DNA from: Leucocoprinus leucothites
Lineage: Eukaryota > Basidiomycota > Agaricomycetes > Agaricales > Agaricaceae
NCBI GenBank assembly: GCA_013368445.1
Contig: JAACJO010000017.1
Span: 310,001-374,000, forward strand
Length of the DNA stretch: 64,000 bases
Reading direction: 5' to 3'
Both the position numbers and the translations under genes were made by a program. The notes beneath the pieces were generated by a model. It was given only the letters and a program-made list of their open reading frames with translations. It was not told the DNA's origin and searched no databases. Shown here piece after piece: positions 25,131 to 36,107 of the stretch (positions are counted from its first letter, which is position 1; every line of letters begins with the position of its first letter).

Positions 25131-27329
25131 AATATCAATAGAACTGCGACCCATTACGGTTAGACCGAAGATGTGGTGATCTATAAAGAATGGGACGTGG
25201 GGAAGGATTGTAAGCTTAGTCAGAATTGGTCAGCAATTGGTCAGCAAAGTTGTCCGTAACTACTGTACCAAGACAAGCGCTCAAGTTTCCACGGGTTATG
25301 TCAGCAGCTTGGACCTTTCTCGCTGTAAGTGTTGTGCCACATACAGGCGCGGGAAAGTAAGTGATGGGGCCTCCCACGGTCCAAATGGCTGCCACCGATG
25401 TTGAAACACTGATGGATGCTTCATACTGGCCAGTGGTAGGTAATTTGCACGCCTTCTAGCGCTGAATTCGCATTTGAGCATGAGAAAATGAGCTCTGAAG
25501 GGTGAAATGTGTGTGCATCAAGCACAAGAAGCTTACTGATGGCTGGATCAGAACGCATCAATGGGCGCTTATTTACGCATCAGCCGCGAGAAAGTCATCA
25601 ATAGGGCTGATGAGAGAGAGATTCAATTTATTAACCATGGACAAGTGAACATGCGCTAATTACAGCAAGTAATGTACACAGACAGACCCCCAGGCATAGC
25701 CCTATATCTATCTATATACCCTAGCTCCAAAGGTAATGAAGGGAGGATAGTCCCATATCTTCAGTCACTATGTTATCATCACAGTCACTGCACCAATGTG
25801 GATAGTGAGTTGCTGAGTGGATGGTCGGAGATGGTCACAGCAGATGGCCCTTTTGCTGGGTACCAGATTTCATAGGAGTTCCACCTCATTCTCTGGGTTT
25901 GTAGTAGGTTGGTAGTCGGTGTGAATTTGGTATATCAGTGCCGAAATGATAATGCCAAAGGCTCCCATCATTCATCACATCACCCTACTTCCATACCCCA
26001 GACCCCTCTTATGGCTGTGGTTGGTGTTAGCACCCTTATTAGGTTACCTTCCCACACCTAACACAATGCATTGCTGCACATAGCACTGCAGCTTAATGGC
26101 CTCCATTTTGCTTTCCTCCTTCTGAGTGGTAGAAATCACATGGTGTCAACATGTAGTCCACAATCAAGGGCAGGGTTTGAACCCGGCTTTGCCAGGCTGG
26201 GGCTGATGGGGGCCTCAGGCTATTGTGCATGCACACAGGCTCTTAGACATGAGAAACCTTACATATTAGATATCACACCCACTCACAGTAGGGGTTAGAT
26301 GCATGAGAAAGAGGGGGGTCTTATCCACATGTAGTGATTAAATTTTTCTGAGTATTTGAGTTGAATTTAAATTTATGTGGTGAATATAAATAGCCCTGCT
26401 CTAATGTACAACGCGCACATGTGGGCGCTTAAATGCTCGATGAGCGCGAGAAAGTAGATCAAAGTCCCTACACCACATGAGCATAGGCATGGGCATGGGC
26501 ATGTAAATGGACTTGGGTATGGGAGGTCAGTGATCTCACAAACTAATTAAATTTGGATATACAGGGAGAGGAGAGAGCTTCTACCTCAGATTTATTCAAG
26601 TTCAAAATTCGGACTTAATGTTGCATGGGCACGGGCGCTTAGACATGCGATAAGTGCGGGAAATGTGCTTGCCCACACTTAAAAATCAAAATGTATTTCA
26701 AAAGGGATCAGATTGTATACTGGCACTTAAGCACTCGATAAATGCAAAATAAACATTACCTGCCTTGCACACATGGGCACTTGATGTAGACTTAGGCACA
26801 GGAAGGCCAATCATCTCACAAACTAAGATTTACATAGAAAACCCTCCCCTGCACCCGAGGCACGGGCGAAGTCTGTGGTGGGTGGATAATTCAGGAATTA
26901 ATCTTAATTTTCAAATTCAGATTAAACATCACACAGCCCCGTGCGAAGGCACGGTAAAAAAACTCGTAACATCAATGACCTGATCCCCACGCTGAACACT
27001 CAGTGCCCACATCTTCCGATATATTTGATGCTCAATTGAGCACCGGCTGTAATTTATCTTCACTATAAGTGACTGGAAACAATCACTTACATGATGGTAG
27101 GACGCCGTACGGCTGTTTCAGCACCGTGACCTCAAAGACAGCTTAAATGAAATGTTCCTCTCAATTATTTCAAGTCCTAGATTTTCACGTTTGATCGTAC
27201 CTACATCAGTGGGGGAAGTGATAAGAAAAAAAATCCGTTCACATGAACTAAGAAAAATACTCATCCTTCGACCAACTGCCGCATCTCATCATGCCCCTTC
27301 GAACTCAAGCCGATCAAATGATCGGACGG
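25131..27329. other. Gene-free region with decayed repeats
   Basis: About 2.2 kb without a supportable gene. It contains several copies of a short degenerate motif starting GGGCGCTTA and continuing GCTCGATGAGCGCGAGAAA (25563, 26423, 26633, 26724). Near 26095-26290 there is a stretch with a box-B-like sequence (GGTTTGAACCC at about 26175). These look like remains of old repeats; no transposase or reverse transcriptase frame is visible. Confidence 0.5.
26423..26935 (+). repeat. Two diverged tandem copies of a ~300-base repeat
   Basis: A block from 26423 recurs about 300 bases later from 26722. Shared landmarks in the same order: GCTTAAATGCTCGATGAGCG against ACTTAAGCACTCGATAAATG; ACTTGGGTATGGGAGGTCAG against ACTTAGGCACAGGAAGGCCA; ATCTCACAAACTAA in both; and a Pu-rich end near TTCAAAATTCGGACTTAA against TTCAAATTCAGATTAA. 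Identity is low, so these are old. Origin unknown. Confidence 0.45.
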
Positions 27330-27542
27330 AACCCTTTGCTCCGGTGTCCTCGATGCCAACCTCGATCACTCTGGACACATCCCGGACGAACTTCGCTTCG
27401 GAGTGAATACTCAAATATTATTGAAACCCTTCCAGCGGGATCTAAAGATAATCTCATACTAGTACATCGCCTATTATTAATACATACAGAAAGAAAAGGA
27501 TCAAAAGTAATCAGATACCCAGAGCTTAAAGGGAAACGAGAT

Positions 27543-29167
27543 TTACTCTTCTGAAGTGCCGGTGACATGTCTCCCACCTTCTTCATCATGATCAATTACT
27601 AGCACGCTGCTAGTGACGGAAGGCAAAGCATCCACGGAAATATTGCTCTTACCACCTCTATCACCTCCAAAGTCATGTAAGTACACGCCCCGAGAAGACG
27701 GAGAAATAATTGTCTTTGCAAGCTTGGACTCTTTGCGACGAGCTGAGCAACATAGAAGGCTCTGATAGAGGGCAAGTGTACTAAGTCAATGGAAATGTAC
27801 AACCAGGGGTTACTTTACTTACTGTTCTCAAGCCGAAAATCAACGCTGCGATGGGTGATTCTGAAAAAGAGTTAACCCAGTTGAAGCGAGAATGTCCGAC
27901 GTAACTAATTAAACTCACGAATTGCGATGATGATATCCAGAACAATAGTGCCTGACTTGGTAAAAATGATAGCGATGGCGAGTCTATCCAAAGATGATTG
28001 AGTAAGAGTTGAGATGGTGGATCTACCGTTTGGGTGATCAGTGCTTACCCAATGCCTACAACGGCCTGAAGCATAAAGACACCAACTCTCATTGCTGTCC
28101 TGGAGGCGTCACATTTTCCGGCCAGATAAAAACCCTGCTTGTACATGAGTACCACCAAGATGGCTGTATTCCTATTAACCAACAGAATCGAACAACGGGG
28201 TGTTATCGTAGCACACCTTCAATTATAACAATTGCTGAAGTTATAACTGCCAGCCAGGTTGCCATCACATGTGATCTGAGACATATTTGAATGAATGAGA
28301 CAAAAGGAACCCGGACACTTCAAGTTATTCTCACATCACCGCTGTGTTCAGGTGGCAGTAAGTGCCTATATCGTTCATTTCTAGCCTGGACGGCTCAATG
28401 AGTGCATACTACAAGCATCGTTATCAGCATAAACCCAGTTCTAAAAGTGTTACTTACAGCAAGGATTCCAAAGAAGTTGATGGTCCAAATCACCCATGGA
28501 ATAGCAGCAATCAATATCTGAACACTTGTTAGCCACGTTGACTAATGACTTAGATGATGTACGCAGGAGACTTACCCTCAAGGCACGGCTCAGCTGGTCC
28601 TGAGATTTTCCCATTCCAATCAGCATTATGGATCGCAACTGGAGGCCGTCAGATCATTAGGGGATCGATGTAAGACCTTGCCGCTCACTTGAATTATCAA
28701 ACTAAGAGTAGTGTTGGCGACTAGGACGGGTGCTGCATAGATTAATCCTGATTGAATGGCGCATATAACCATCGCGCTTCTCCCCGAGTTGTTCCCATTT
28801 CGATAGCTAAATAAAATGCAGGTTCCCATAGCATACGATAGCCCAAACACAATCCAGCTAACACAAAAGCTTCTCCATGCATGATGTCGAACGTTATATC
28901 GATGTAACATCTCCGTCAGACTGAGAATAATAATAAAGGCGACGGCACCGAGAAGGTTCAGCGCCAAGAAAGCAATATTGTAAGGATGTGTGGATGGTAT
29001 CGAGAGCGATACATCGAATTCTCTCGGCCGCAGTGAAGACTGAAAAAAATTAATTCCGGGGTTTGCTTAGAGAAACAGAAGAACTCACAAACATAAGAAA
29101 GGACGGTACAGGTGTTTCTGGGTATGTAGGAGGATGCAAGAGTATACCGATTATTTCTTGCTAGCAA
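27543..29167 (-). CDS. Seven-span membrane protein, family copy E
   Basis: It is closely related to copy F at 32457-34071. The main N-terminal exon reads STHPYNIAFLALNLLGAVAF, LSLTEMLHRYN, WRSFCVSWIVFGLSYAMGT, SAMVICAIQSGLIYAAPVL and NTTLSLIIQ. Further exons follow the family layout, with a hallmark SPIAALIFGLRT near 27835. The last exon ends GVYLHDFGG, SVDALPSVTSSVLVIDHDE and GTSEE, with the stop at 27543-27545. The start is uncertain. The frame near 29167 opens without an ATG, and a run of eight T near 29045 shifts the frame relative to copy F, so a small intron or an indel must be assumed there. Function unknown. This copy and F lie apart from copies A-D, on the other side of FOL1. Confidence 0.65.
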
Positions 29168-30034
29168 CCATATTTATGGAGTAGCACATATACGCTGGGA
29201 TCAAGGAACCTCTGATGCTGGTTAATGAATCACTGTGATAATCATCGAGGGCGTCCTTGGCAGTTGCGTGTACTGCCGCCTCGGAGTAGTAGGAACCTCC
29301 AAGGAAGGGAGGCTATACTCCGAGTTGAGTTGATCACTCGACCTCTGAAGGTTTGAATCGTGCTTCAACTAGCGAGCACACATTTTAACATGTGGACATA
29401 GAGCATAGTAGATGTCACCGTATCGCATCCTTCCATAGTAGCTATGGTAGCATCATCATGATGAGGATTGTCGGTGGATTGCTGATCCCTCGCACGGGAG
29501 ATCTAAAATTGATGGTCGGAAGTTGGGCAGAGTGTTGGCGCACCAGCAGGCCAATCGTATGAACATTTTTATACCGTGCATCAATCAATCTATCCCAGGT
29601 GCCAGGCAACCATCCCAATATTGACAGCATCCTCCTGGGACACAGTTTGAAGTCGCCGGTGAGGTGGAAGGGAAAGAGAAATATTCCACACATAGTTTTC
29701 AACGAATCCTCAGTGCAACGAAAGTGCTTATTCATCTGGTCTTCTGGATCATCTCATTTACGATGTCCTACCTACGTTCAACTAATTGTTCCCGCCTATA
29801 ACTGGAAGCCTTGACAAGTGTCATCTAAATCCCCTATGCGACTAATTCAATGGGTCAGTAGCCTCGGAGGGGTTGGTAGTACTCGGACTGCGCGTAGGAG
29901 GGAAAACGATGATTGTGGTGTGTTGCACTTATGGGGGACGTTGATTGTAAATGCGTGTGAGTTGAAAGAGAAAGGGAGAATACAGGAGTAGTGACACAAT
30001 CTTGAACGGAGCGTCGGCATCAAAACTCACCCCG
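29168..30034. other. Intergenic part of segmental duplication unit 1
   Basis: It contains the presumed promoter of copy E (shared with unit 2 up to about 29600) and, after that, sequence absent from unit 2. No coding frame is supported. Confidence 0.4.
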
Positions 30035-30665
30035 CGTTCCATTTTGACAAAGTTTGCCTTCTTTGCGGTATTAGCCTTCATCCTCCGAGGGAATTCACAT
30101 CCGACCCAGGCCTAGCTGCTGAGAATCTCGTCGATGTCCTTCTATTACTCTGCCCAGCTACTGTTCTAGACTGTCAACTGGAGGAGGTCGAAGGCGACGT
30201 TCACTGGAAGGAGGAGCCAGAGTCGTTTCTCGCTGTCCTTATATACGAATCCCCAGAATTCTAAGACAATACGATATTGATTTTGCATCAGCCATTTCGA
30301 ACAAATCGCGATTGGATATTTGGAGGATGACAGAGTAGTGCCTCATCTAGTGATCAGAGGACGATCCAGTTGCACGAAAAAGGATCCCGAATGGACAGTT
30401 TGTCACTATGAGAATAGTACGAGGCGTGGAATGTGGTGATTTTTGGGAAAGTTGTGGCTAAGAAGGAGGGAGAAGAGGGCATTTAGAACATGTGCATATT
30501 GGCAAGGCGGGGTGGAAAATTTTCTCTTCCAGAGGCGTGCGCCCGATTTTTTGTGTGGAAAGTGCGGGAGCACCTGCCGCCAATGCGGAATGTCCGTATG
30601 TTGTTGTTTTCGGGAGAGTTGTGTGAAGCTATGGACTCGAGAAAGACAGCCAGGAATGGAAGAGA
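30035..30665 (+). pseudogene. Decayed copy of the F-box gene found intact at 60944-62487 (N-terminal half)
   Basis: Read in shifting frames, the plus strand gives FHFDKVCLLCGISLHPPREF, LVDVLLLLCPATVLDCQLEE and SFLAVLIYESPEF, matching DEVCLLCGISPHPPRDF, LVDALLSLCPTIVQDCQLEE and SFLTDLIYEFQDF of the intact gene. Later segments match its GDFGKVVVKKEGE-type and CAYWQGG regions. Stops and frame changes interrupt it at several points, for example after the ESPEF segment (about 30262) and near 30330. No F-box exon follows it here. It is part of the 27.3-32 kb duplicated block, and unit 2 has a shorter version at 34535-34805. Confidence 0.7.
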
Positions 30666-31033
30666 GCATATCAAATAAATGAGCGCTTGCCAGGCAGGAC
30701 CGAGGCAGAAACAATTGACATGCCCCCGAGGAGGAGGGTCAGATAATGAAACAGAGTGAAAGTAGATGGAACGTACACTGCTACCGTGAGGCACTGAACG
30801 TATGTGATCAAGTCAGATGGAGGTCATAGAGCTCGAATTCACCAAAAGAAATACTGATCGACGAGTGGCTGTACCAGGGTTCCGCCACAGACCCTGGACC
30901 GGCAATTGCCAGGTTGGCAAAACCTGGCTAGTGAAATGACTTTATTTCTGCCGGCAACCTTGCCAGTCACCAGCTCGGTCAGCTCAGCCTGTCCGCACAG
31001 AGGCAAGATTTCCCTAGTCGTTCTACTTTTCCG

Positions 31034-31782
31034 ATGGATGCACTTGCTTCCTGGTCTTGGGCATCGGCTTTACTGTAAATACTTTATTTTTCCAGTTTTT
31101 TCTTCGGATTAATTCGCCTGGTCCGCAGACTACTAACACTGGCCGCATGCCTAACCCTCTCCCCTCGCGTTTTGCTTTTCATATCGGAGCCGGCTTCAGG
31201 CTACCGTAGCTCACTCACTTCCCTCGAATCTTTTCTCGCCCTGCACTTTGGTATCTGGTTGTTCGCGATTGGCTTGGCTCTTGTGTTCAATGTAAGTAAA
31301 TTCCAGATCCCTTTCTCGTATATTTGAATCAGAGATCATTGGTTTCTTCGTTCCTTAATTCTCTTCACATACGGATCCCTCCTCCCCCTCAACAGGTGCC
31401 CCTGGTCCAATCATCAACACAAGCGTATCAGCCTCTCCTCGTATCCCTCACCTTCGCTGCTAGCCTATCCGCGTTTCTAGCGTGGAACACAACATCAGTC
31501 GGGCCTCTTGCTTCGGTCGTATTCATCGCTTCCCTAGTCATCGACATTTGGGGGCTGTGGGCAGTATGTCGGCACTTCTCTTTTCTGCTTGACAACTCTT
31601 GACAACTCTTTGCTCTCATTCGCATGACCACGTAGATCATGTTCGCAGAAACATCCTTCGTGCCAAAAACAACAGGCGCCGACAAGCGTACCTCTGGTTT
31701 CATATTTGGTAAAACGTCAGCAGCCTCGAGCATCAAGAAGCGATGGAGAATCGGTAGAGGCAGTAAACAAGATAACGACTGA
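31034..31782 (+). CDS. Small hypothetical membrane protein
   Basis: The readable exons give TSLESFLALHFGIWLFAIGLALVFN, then (after an intron ending CAACAG) PLLVSLTFAASLSAFLAW and LASVVFIASLVIDIWGLWA, then (after an intron ending GTAG) the last exon IMFAETSFVPKTTGADKRTS, GFIFGKTSAASSIKKRW and a stop at 31780-31782. That makes three hydrophobic segments and a basic tail. I recognise the TTGADKRTS ending as common in agaricomycete hypothetical proteins, but no function is known to me. The 5' end is unsure: ATG at 31034 works only if a very short intron of about 21 bases near 31074 is allowed. The tail exon is duplicated, without the rest, at 35272-35420. Confidence 0.55.
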
Positions 31783-32456
31783 CGGGCCTCCAGTGGTATT
31801 CAGAATCACGTTCTTATGCATGGATGTTCATATCATTATAAGGTATCTTATACGCACACTAGACTTATACAGCGATTCTACGGCGCATTAGTTTAATCTT
31901 GACCTAGTTATTCCTGTACTCACAGTATATTAATGGCACATCATCGACCCCCACCCATCCCCATCCTTTTGTCACGTCCGCCATACCATCCCTCCGAAGC
32001 ACAACGAATTCAGGCTCCAACCACTGTCAAGGTTCCCAGTAATCATAGCTTTACTATCAAGGCGGACCTTGAAAGCTCTGAGCTTAGGCAACGTCTGCCT
32101 ATGTTTAATGTAGTGAAACCGCGACTCTATTGATGTGAACCTTTGATTCTAGATGTGAAAACGGCGACCAACACCACTGCTTTGCACTGCGCAGAACCGG
32201 AGCTCAGAAACCATATCTTACCCACACCGGACAGAACCCTCTGCTCGAGTGCCCTCGATGTCAACTTCGACCTCTCTGGACCCATTGTAAACGAAATTTT
32301 CAAGTGATTTACGAAACATATCAATGAGAACCTCTCTACGCGAACTGAAGCCAATCTCATAATCAATGAATACTAGTACATCGCTATTATTAAATATATA
32401 CAGAAGGAAAAGGACCACAAGTAATGAGATATACAAATCTTGAGGAGAAACGGGAT

Positions 32457-34071
32457 TTATTCTTCTGAAGTGCTGGAGAAACGTCTCCCACCTTCCGCTT
32501 CATAGCCAATTACCAGCACGCTGCCAGCGACGGAAGACAAAGCATCCATGGAAGTCCTGCTCCTATTACCTCTACCACCTCCATAGTCATGTAAGTACAC
32601 CCCCGAGGAGACGGAGAATTGATTGTCTTTGCAAGCTTAGACTCTTTGCGACGAGCTGAGCAACATAGAAGGCTCTGATAGAGGGCAGATGTACTAAGTC
32701 AATGGGAATGTACAACCAGGGGTTACTTACTGTTCTCAAGCCGAAAATCAACGCAGCGATGGGTGATTCTGAAAAAAAGTCGACCCAGTTGAAGTGAGAA
32801 TGTTCGATGTAATCAATAAACTCACGAATTGCGATGATGAGATCCATAACAATAGTGTTCGACTCCGTAAAGACGATGGCGAGGGCGAGTCTATCCAAGG
32901 ATGGTTGAGTAAGAGTTGAGATAGTGAATCTACCATTTGAGTGACCAGTGCTTACCCAATGCCGACAGTGACCTGAAGCATAAAGATACCAAGTCTGATT
33001 GCTGTCTTGGAGGCATCACATTTTCCGGCCAGCCGGAAACCCCGCTTGTACATGAGTACCACCAAAATGGCTGTGTTCCTGTTAATCGAAAGAATTGAAG
33101 AACGGGGTGTCCTCGTAGCGCACCTTCAATTATAACAACGATTGAAGCTATAACTGCCAGCCAGGATCCCATCACTTGCGATCTAATATATGTTTGAATG
33201 AATGAGGCATAGGGAACCTGGACATCCTGTACACACATCGTCGGTATCTTTAGGTGACAGTAGGTGCCAATATCGTTCATTTCCAGCTTGGACGGCTCAA
33301 TAAGTGCATACTACACACATCATTATCAGCACAAGCCCAGTTCCAAAGTGTGCTACTCACGGCAAGAACTCCGAAGAAGTTGATGGTCCAAATTATCCAT
33401 GGAATAGTAGCAACCAATATCTGAGCGCTCGTTAGTCACGTTGACCAATGGTCTAGACGACATGCAGGGGAATTACCCTCGAGCGACTGCTCAGCTGGTC
33501 CTGAGCTTTATTCATTCCAACCAACATTATGGACCGCAACTGAAGGTCATCGGTTCATTAGTGGGATCAATGTAAGCCTCTTAGCACGCACCTGAATTAT
33601 CAAACCAAGCGTAGTGTTGGCGACTAGGACAGGCGCTGCATAGATTAATCCTGATTGAATAGCGCATACAGCCATGGCGCTTCTCCCAGAGTTTTTCCCG
33701 CCTTGATAGCTCATTAAAATGCAGGTTCCTACAGCATATGATAGCCCAAACACGATCCAGCTAACACAAAAGCTTCTCCACGCATGGTGTCGAATGTTAT
33801 ATCGATGTAACATTTCCGTCAGACTGAGAACAATAACAAAGGCGGCCGCTCCGAGAATGTTGAGTGTTAGGAAAGCAATGTTGTAAGGATATGTGGATGG
33901 TATCGAGAGCGATACATCGAATTCTCTCGCCCTCAGTGATGACTGAAAGAAATTCAATTCTGGTATTTGTTTAGAGAAGCGGAAGAACTTACAAACATGG
34001 GAAAGGACGGTACAAGTGCTCCTAGAAATGTAGGAGGATGCAAGAGGATATCGATTATTCCTTGCTGGCAA
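32457..34071 (-). CDS. Seven-span membrane protein, family copy F
   Basis: Duplicate of copy E. The N-terminal exon reads STYPYNIAFLTLNILGAAAF, LSLTEMLHRYN, WRSFCVSWIVFGLSYAVGT, SAMAVCAIQSGLIYAAPVL and NTTLGLIIQ. Later exons include the outer-loop motif NDIGTYCHLKIPT, MGSWLAVIASIVVIIEG, a span with IVMDLIIAIREFIDY and the hallmark SPIAALIFGLRT. The last exon would end like copy E with GVYLHDYGG, SMDALSSVAGSVLVIG and SSTSEE, stop at 32457-32459, but a base appears to be missing at the C-run 32600-32604 (copy E has CGCCCC). Without it the frame ends early with LLGGVLT. The start is uncertain, as in E. Function unknown. Confidence 0.65.
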
Positions 34072-34534
34072 CCATACTTATGGAGTAGCGCATATACGTT
34101 GGGATCACGATACCTCTTTGGAAGCTGGCCAATGAATCACTGACAATCATCGAGGGCGTCCTTGGCAGTTGGGTGCACTGCCGCCACGTAGTAGGAGCTC
34201 CAAGGAAGCGAGGTTATACTCTGAGCTGATCCTTCAACTTTCAAAGGATTGGATCGCGCTTCAGGTAGAGAGTACCGCACATATGCACACGTGAACGTAG
34301 AGCATAGAAGATGCTACCATATCGCATGCTTCCATAGTAGCATCATCACGAAGGCTATGATCGAGGGATTGTTGTCAATGTTAAACATTAAAACGTTAAT
34401 CTTTCGCACGGGGAGATCTAAAATTGAAGGCTGGGTGTTGGGCTGGGTGCTGGTGCATCGGAAGTCCAACCGTTCAACATTTCAATCACAACATGCCCTT
34501 CATTAATCAATCAATATCAACTGTCAGGCAACCA
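34072..34534. other. Intergenic part of segmental duplication unit 2
   Basis: Presumed promoter of copy F, matching the same region upstream of copy E up to a point near 34520, where unit 2 skips the extra 0.8 kb of unit 1. No coding frame is supported. Confidence 0.4.
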
Positions 34535-34805
34535 CTATGGGAATAGTACGACTCGGCGTGAAATGTGGTGATTTTGGGAAAGTGGTGGTTAAGAAGGAGG
34601 GAGAAGAGAGTACTGTGCTTAAGGTGTCCGAGAAGAGGGCGTTTAGAACTTGTGCATATTGGCTAGGCCGAATGGAATTTTTTTCTTTCGGAGGTGTGCG
34701 CCCTATTTTTCGTGTGGATAGTGTGGAAACACCTGCCGCCAACGTGGAATGTCCGTATGTTGTCGTTTTCGGGAAGAGTTGCAGGAAGCTGTAGACTCGA
34801 GAATG
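34535..34805 (+). pseudogene. Fragment of the F-box gene (unit 2 copy)
   Basis: The plus strand reads GDFGKVVVKKEGEESTVLKV, SEKRAFRTCAYWLGRMEFF and a stretch matching ARFF..VREHLPP. This corresponds to GEFEKVVVKKEGEDGTVIKV and SEKRMSRTCAYWQGGIGNFF of the intact F-box gene at 60944-62487. The upstream part present in unit 1 is missing here, and the downstream F-box exon is absent. It is open for about 85 codons but has no family start, so it is best seen as a remnant. Confidence 0.65.
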
Positions 34806-35271
34806 ATAGCCAGGAATGGAAGAGAGCATATAAAATAAATGAGCGCTCGCCAGGCCAGACCGAGGCAGAAGGTCACTTAACAACAATTGACGTGTCCCCG
34901 AGGAGGAGGGTCAGATAATGAAGCGGAACAAAAGTAGATGAAACATGCACTGCTACCGTGATGCACTGAACGTGTATGGATCAAGTCAGATGGAGGTCAC
35001 AGAGCTCGAATCCACCAAGAAATAGTGATCAACGAGTGGGCTGTACCAGGGTTCCGCCACAGACCCTGGACCGGCAATTGCCAGGTTAGCGAAACCTGGC
35101 TGGCGAAATGGCCTTGTTTCTGCTGACAGCCTTGCCAGCCACCAGCTCAGCCAACCCAGCCTGTCCGCACAGAGGCAAGGTTTGGCCGTTCTACTTTTCC
35201 ATGGGTGCACTTAAATTATTTTCTTGACAACTCTTGACAACTCTTTGCTCTCACTCGCGTGGCTGCGTAGA

Positions 35272-35420
35272 TCATGTTCGCAGGAACATCCTCCGTGTCA
35301 AAAACAACAGGCGCCGACAAGCATACCTCTGGTTTCATATTTTGTAACACGTCAGCAGCCTCGAGCATCAAGAACCGATGAAGAATCGATGTAGGCAGTA
35401 GACAAAATAACGACTGACGG
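35272..35420 (+). pseudogene. Last-exon remnant of the small membrane protein
   Basis: The sequence reads IMFAGTSSVSKTTGADKHTS, GFIFCNTSAASSIKNR and then a stop, against IMFAETSFVPKTTGADKRTS and GFIFGKTSAASSIKKRW of the intact gene at 31034-31782. The acceptor site before it is kept, but all upstream exons are missing because unit 2 lacks about 0.55 kb. It cannot make the membrane spans. Confidence 0.75.
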
Positions 35421-35667
35421 GCCTCCAGTGGTATTCAGAATCGCGGTCTCAAGCATGGACATTCGTATCATTATAAGCTATCTTATACGCGCACCGGTCC
35501 TATACAGCGATTCTACGGTGTATTAGTTTGAAATTGACCTAGTTACTCCTTACGGTGCTCACGGTATTAGTAACACATCATCGACCTCTCTTTTTATCAT
35601 GTCGCGGCCATACTTGGCATGCCACACAAGCCTCAATGCCCTTGACAAGGCAATAAACCGCTGCCAT

Positions 35668-35770
35668 CTTCGGAACAACATTCCACAGTTGAAGGAGGTG
35701 TAGGCAGTCTGTCGGAAGGATGAGTAGAAGGTGAATCGATTTGGAGCACCATATTTTAAGTCGGGCTAGC
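35668..35770 (+). pseudogene. C-terminal remnant of the F-box gene on the plus strand
   Basis: The plus strand gives LRNNIPQLKEV, then a few stops, then KVNRFGAPYFKSG. The intact F-box gene (minus strand, ending at 60944) finishes LWSNIQRLKEVWVDY and KVNRFGAPYLESD. It lies next to the 3' end of the minus-strand GTPase-kinase gene at 36108, so the kinase/F-box tail-to-tail arrangement of the 46-62 kb array also exists here in inverted orientation. Confidence 0.7.
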
Positions 35771-36107
35771 GGGAAAATATCCCTCGATAAGATTGGTAAA
35801 GAAAGGGATTTAGGCAGAGCTAGGACCCGTTGGGGAACTTATTGTCAAGCATTATTCTTAGACTATAGAACAGCCCGCGTTCCACTTTTGTAATCTTTCA
35901 TAGAACGTACATCCTCAAGTATTATCCAAGTTTCATTTCCTATACTCAAACTGTACAAAGGGGTAACGAACAATGCATTTGGAGAAAAAGGCCGTGTTCC
36001 GGAAAGCGCTTGGGAGCTCCAGGGTGATGCCTAATAAAACCATTAGAACACGGACTGATTGATGCCACCATGAAAGGTGGACAGAAACAATTATGCCATA
36101 TACTCCC

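Larger units (their letters stand above)
27330..31985 (+). repeat. Segmental duplication, unit 1
   Basis: Compared with unit 2 (32240-35620), the order and sequence match almost throughout: seven-span gene E against F, the decayed F-box copy, the stretch around 30880-31040 against 35035-35215, and the last exon of the small membrane protein. The left match begins near CCTCGATGCCAACCTCGA (27348), and the right match fades just after CACATCATCGACC (about 31950). Unit 1 keeps about 0.8 kb (29610-30400) and about 0.55 kb (31050-31590) that unit 2 lacks. Introns are kept in both units, so this was DNA-level duplication, not retroposition. Confidence 0.8.
32240..35620 (+). repeat. Segmental duplication, unit 2
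   Basis: Second copy of the block at 27330-31985, offset by about 4.9 kb at its left end. It carries seven-span gene F, a shorter F-box remnant and only the last exon of the small membrane protein. Relative to unit 1 it lacks about 0.8 kb upstream of the F-box remnant and about 0.55 kb including the first exons of the membrane protein. The second gap ends exactly at a CTTGACAACTCTTGACAACT direct repeat. Confidence 0.8.

Noticed and set aside
26160..26200. A tRNA gene suggested by a T-loop-like GGGTTTGAACCC.
   Set aside because: Flanking sequence cannot form the acceptor, D and anticodon stems on either strand.
27330..35620. Duplicated blocks as two copies of a retrotransposon or its long terminal repeats.
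   Set aside because: The blocks contain intron-bearing genes and no reverse transcriptase, integrase, primer-binding site or target-site duplication that I can see.
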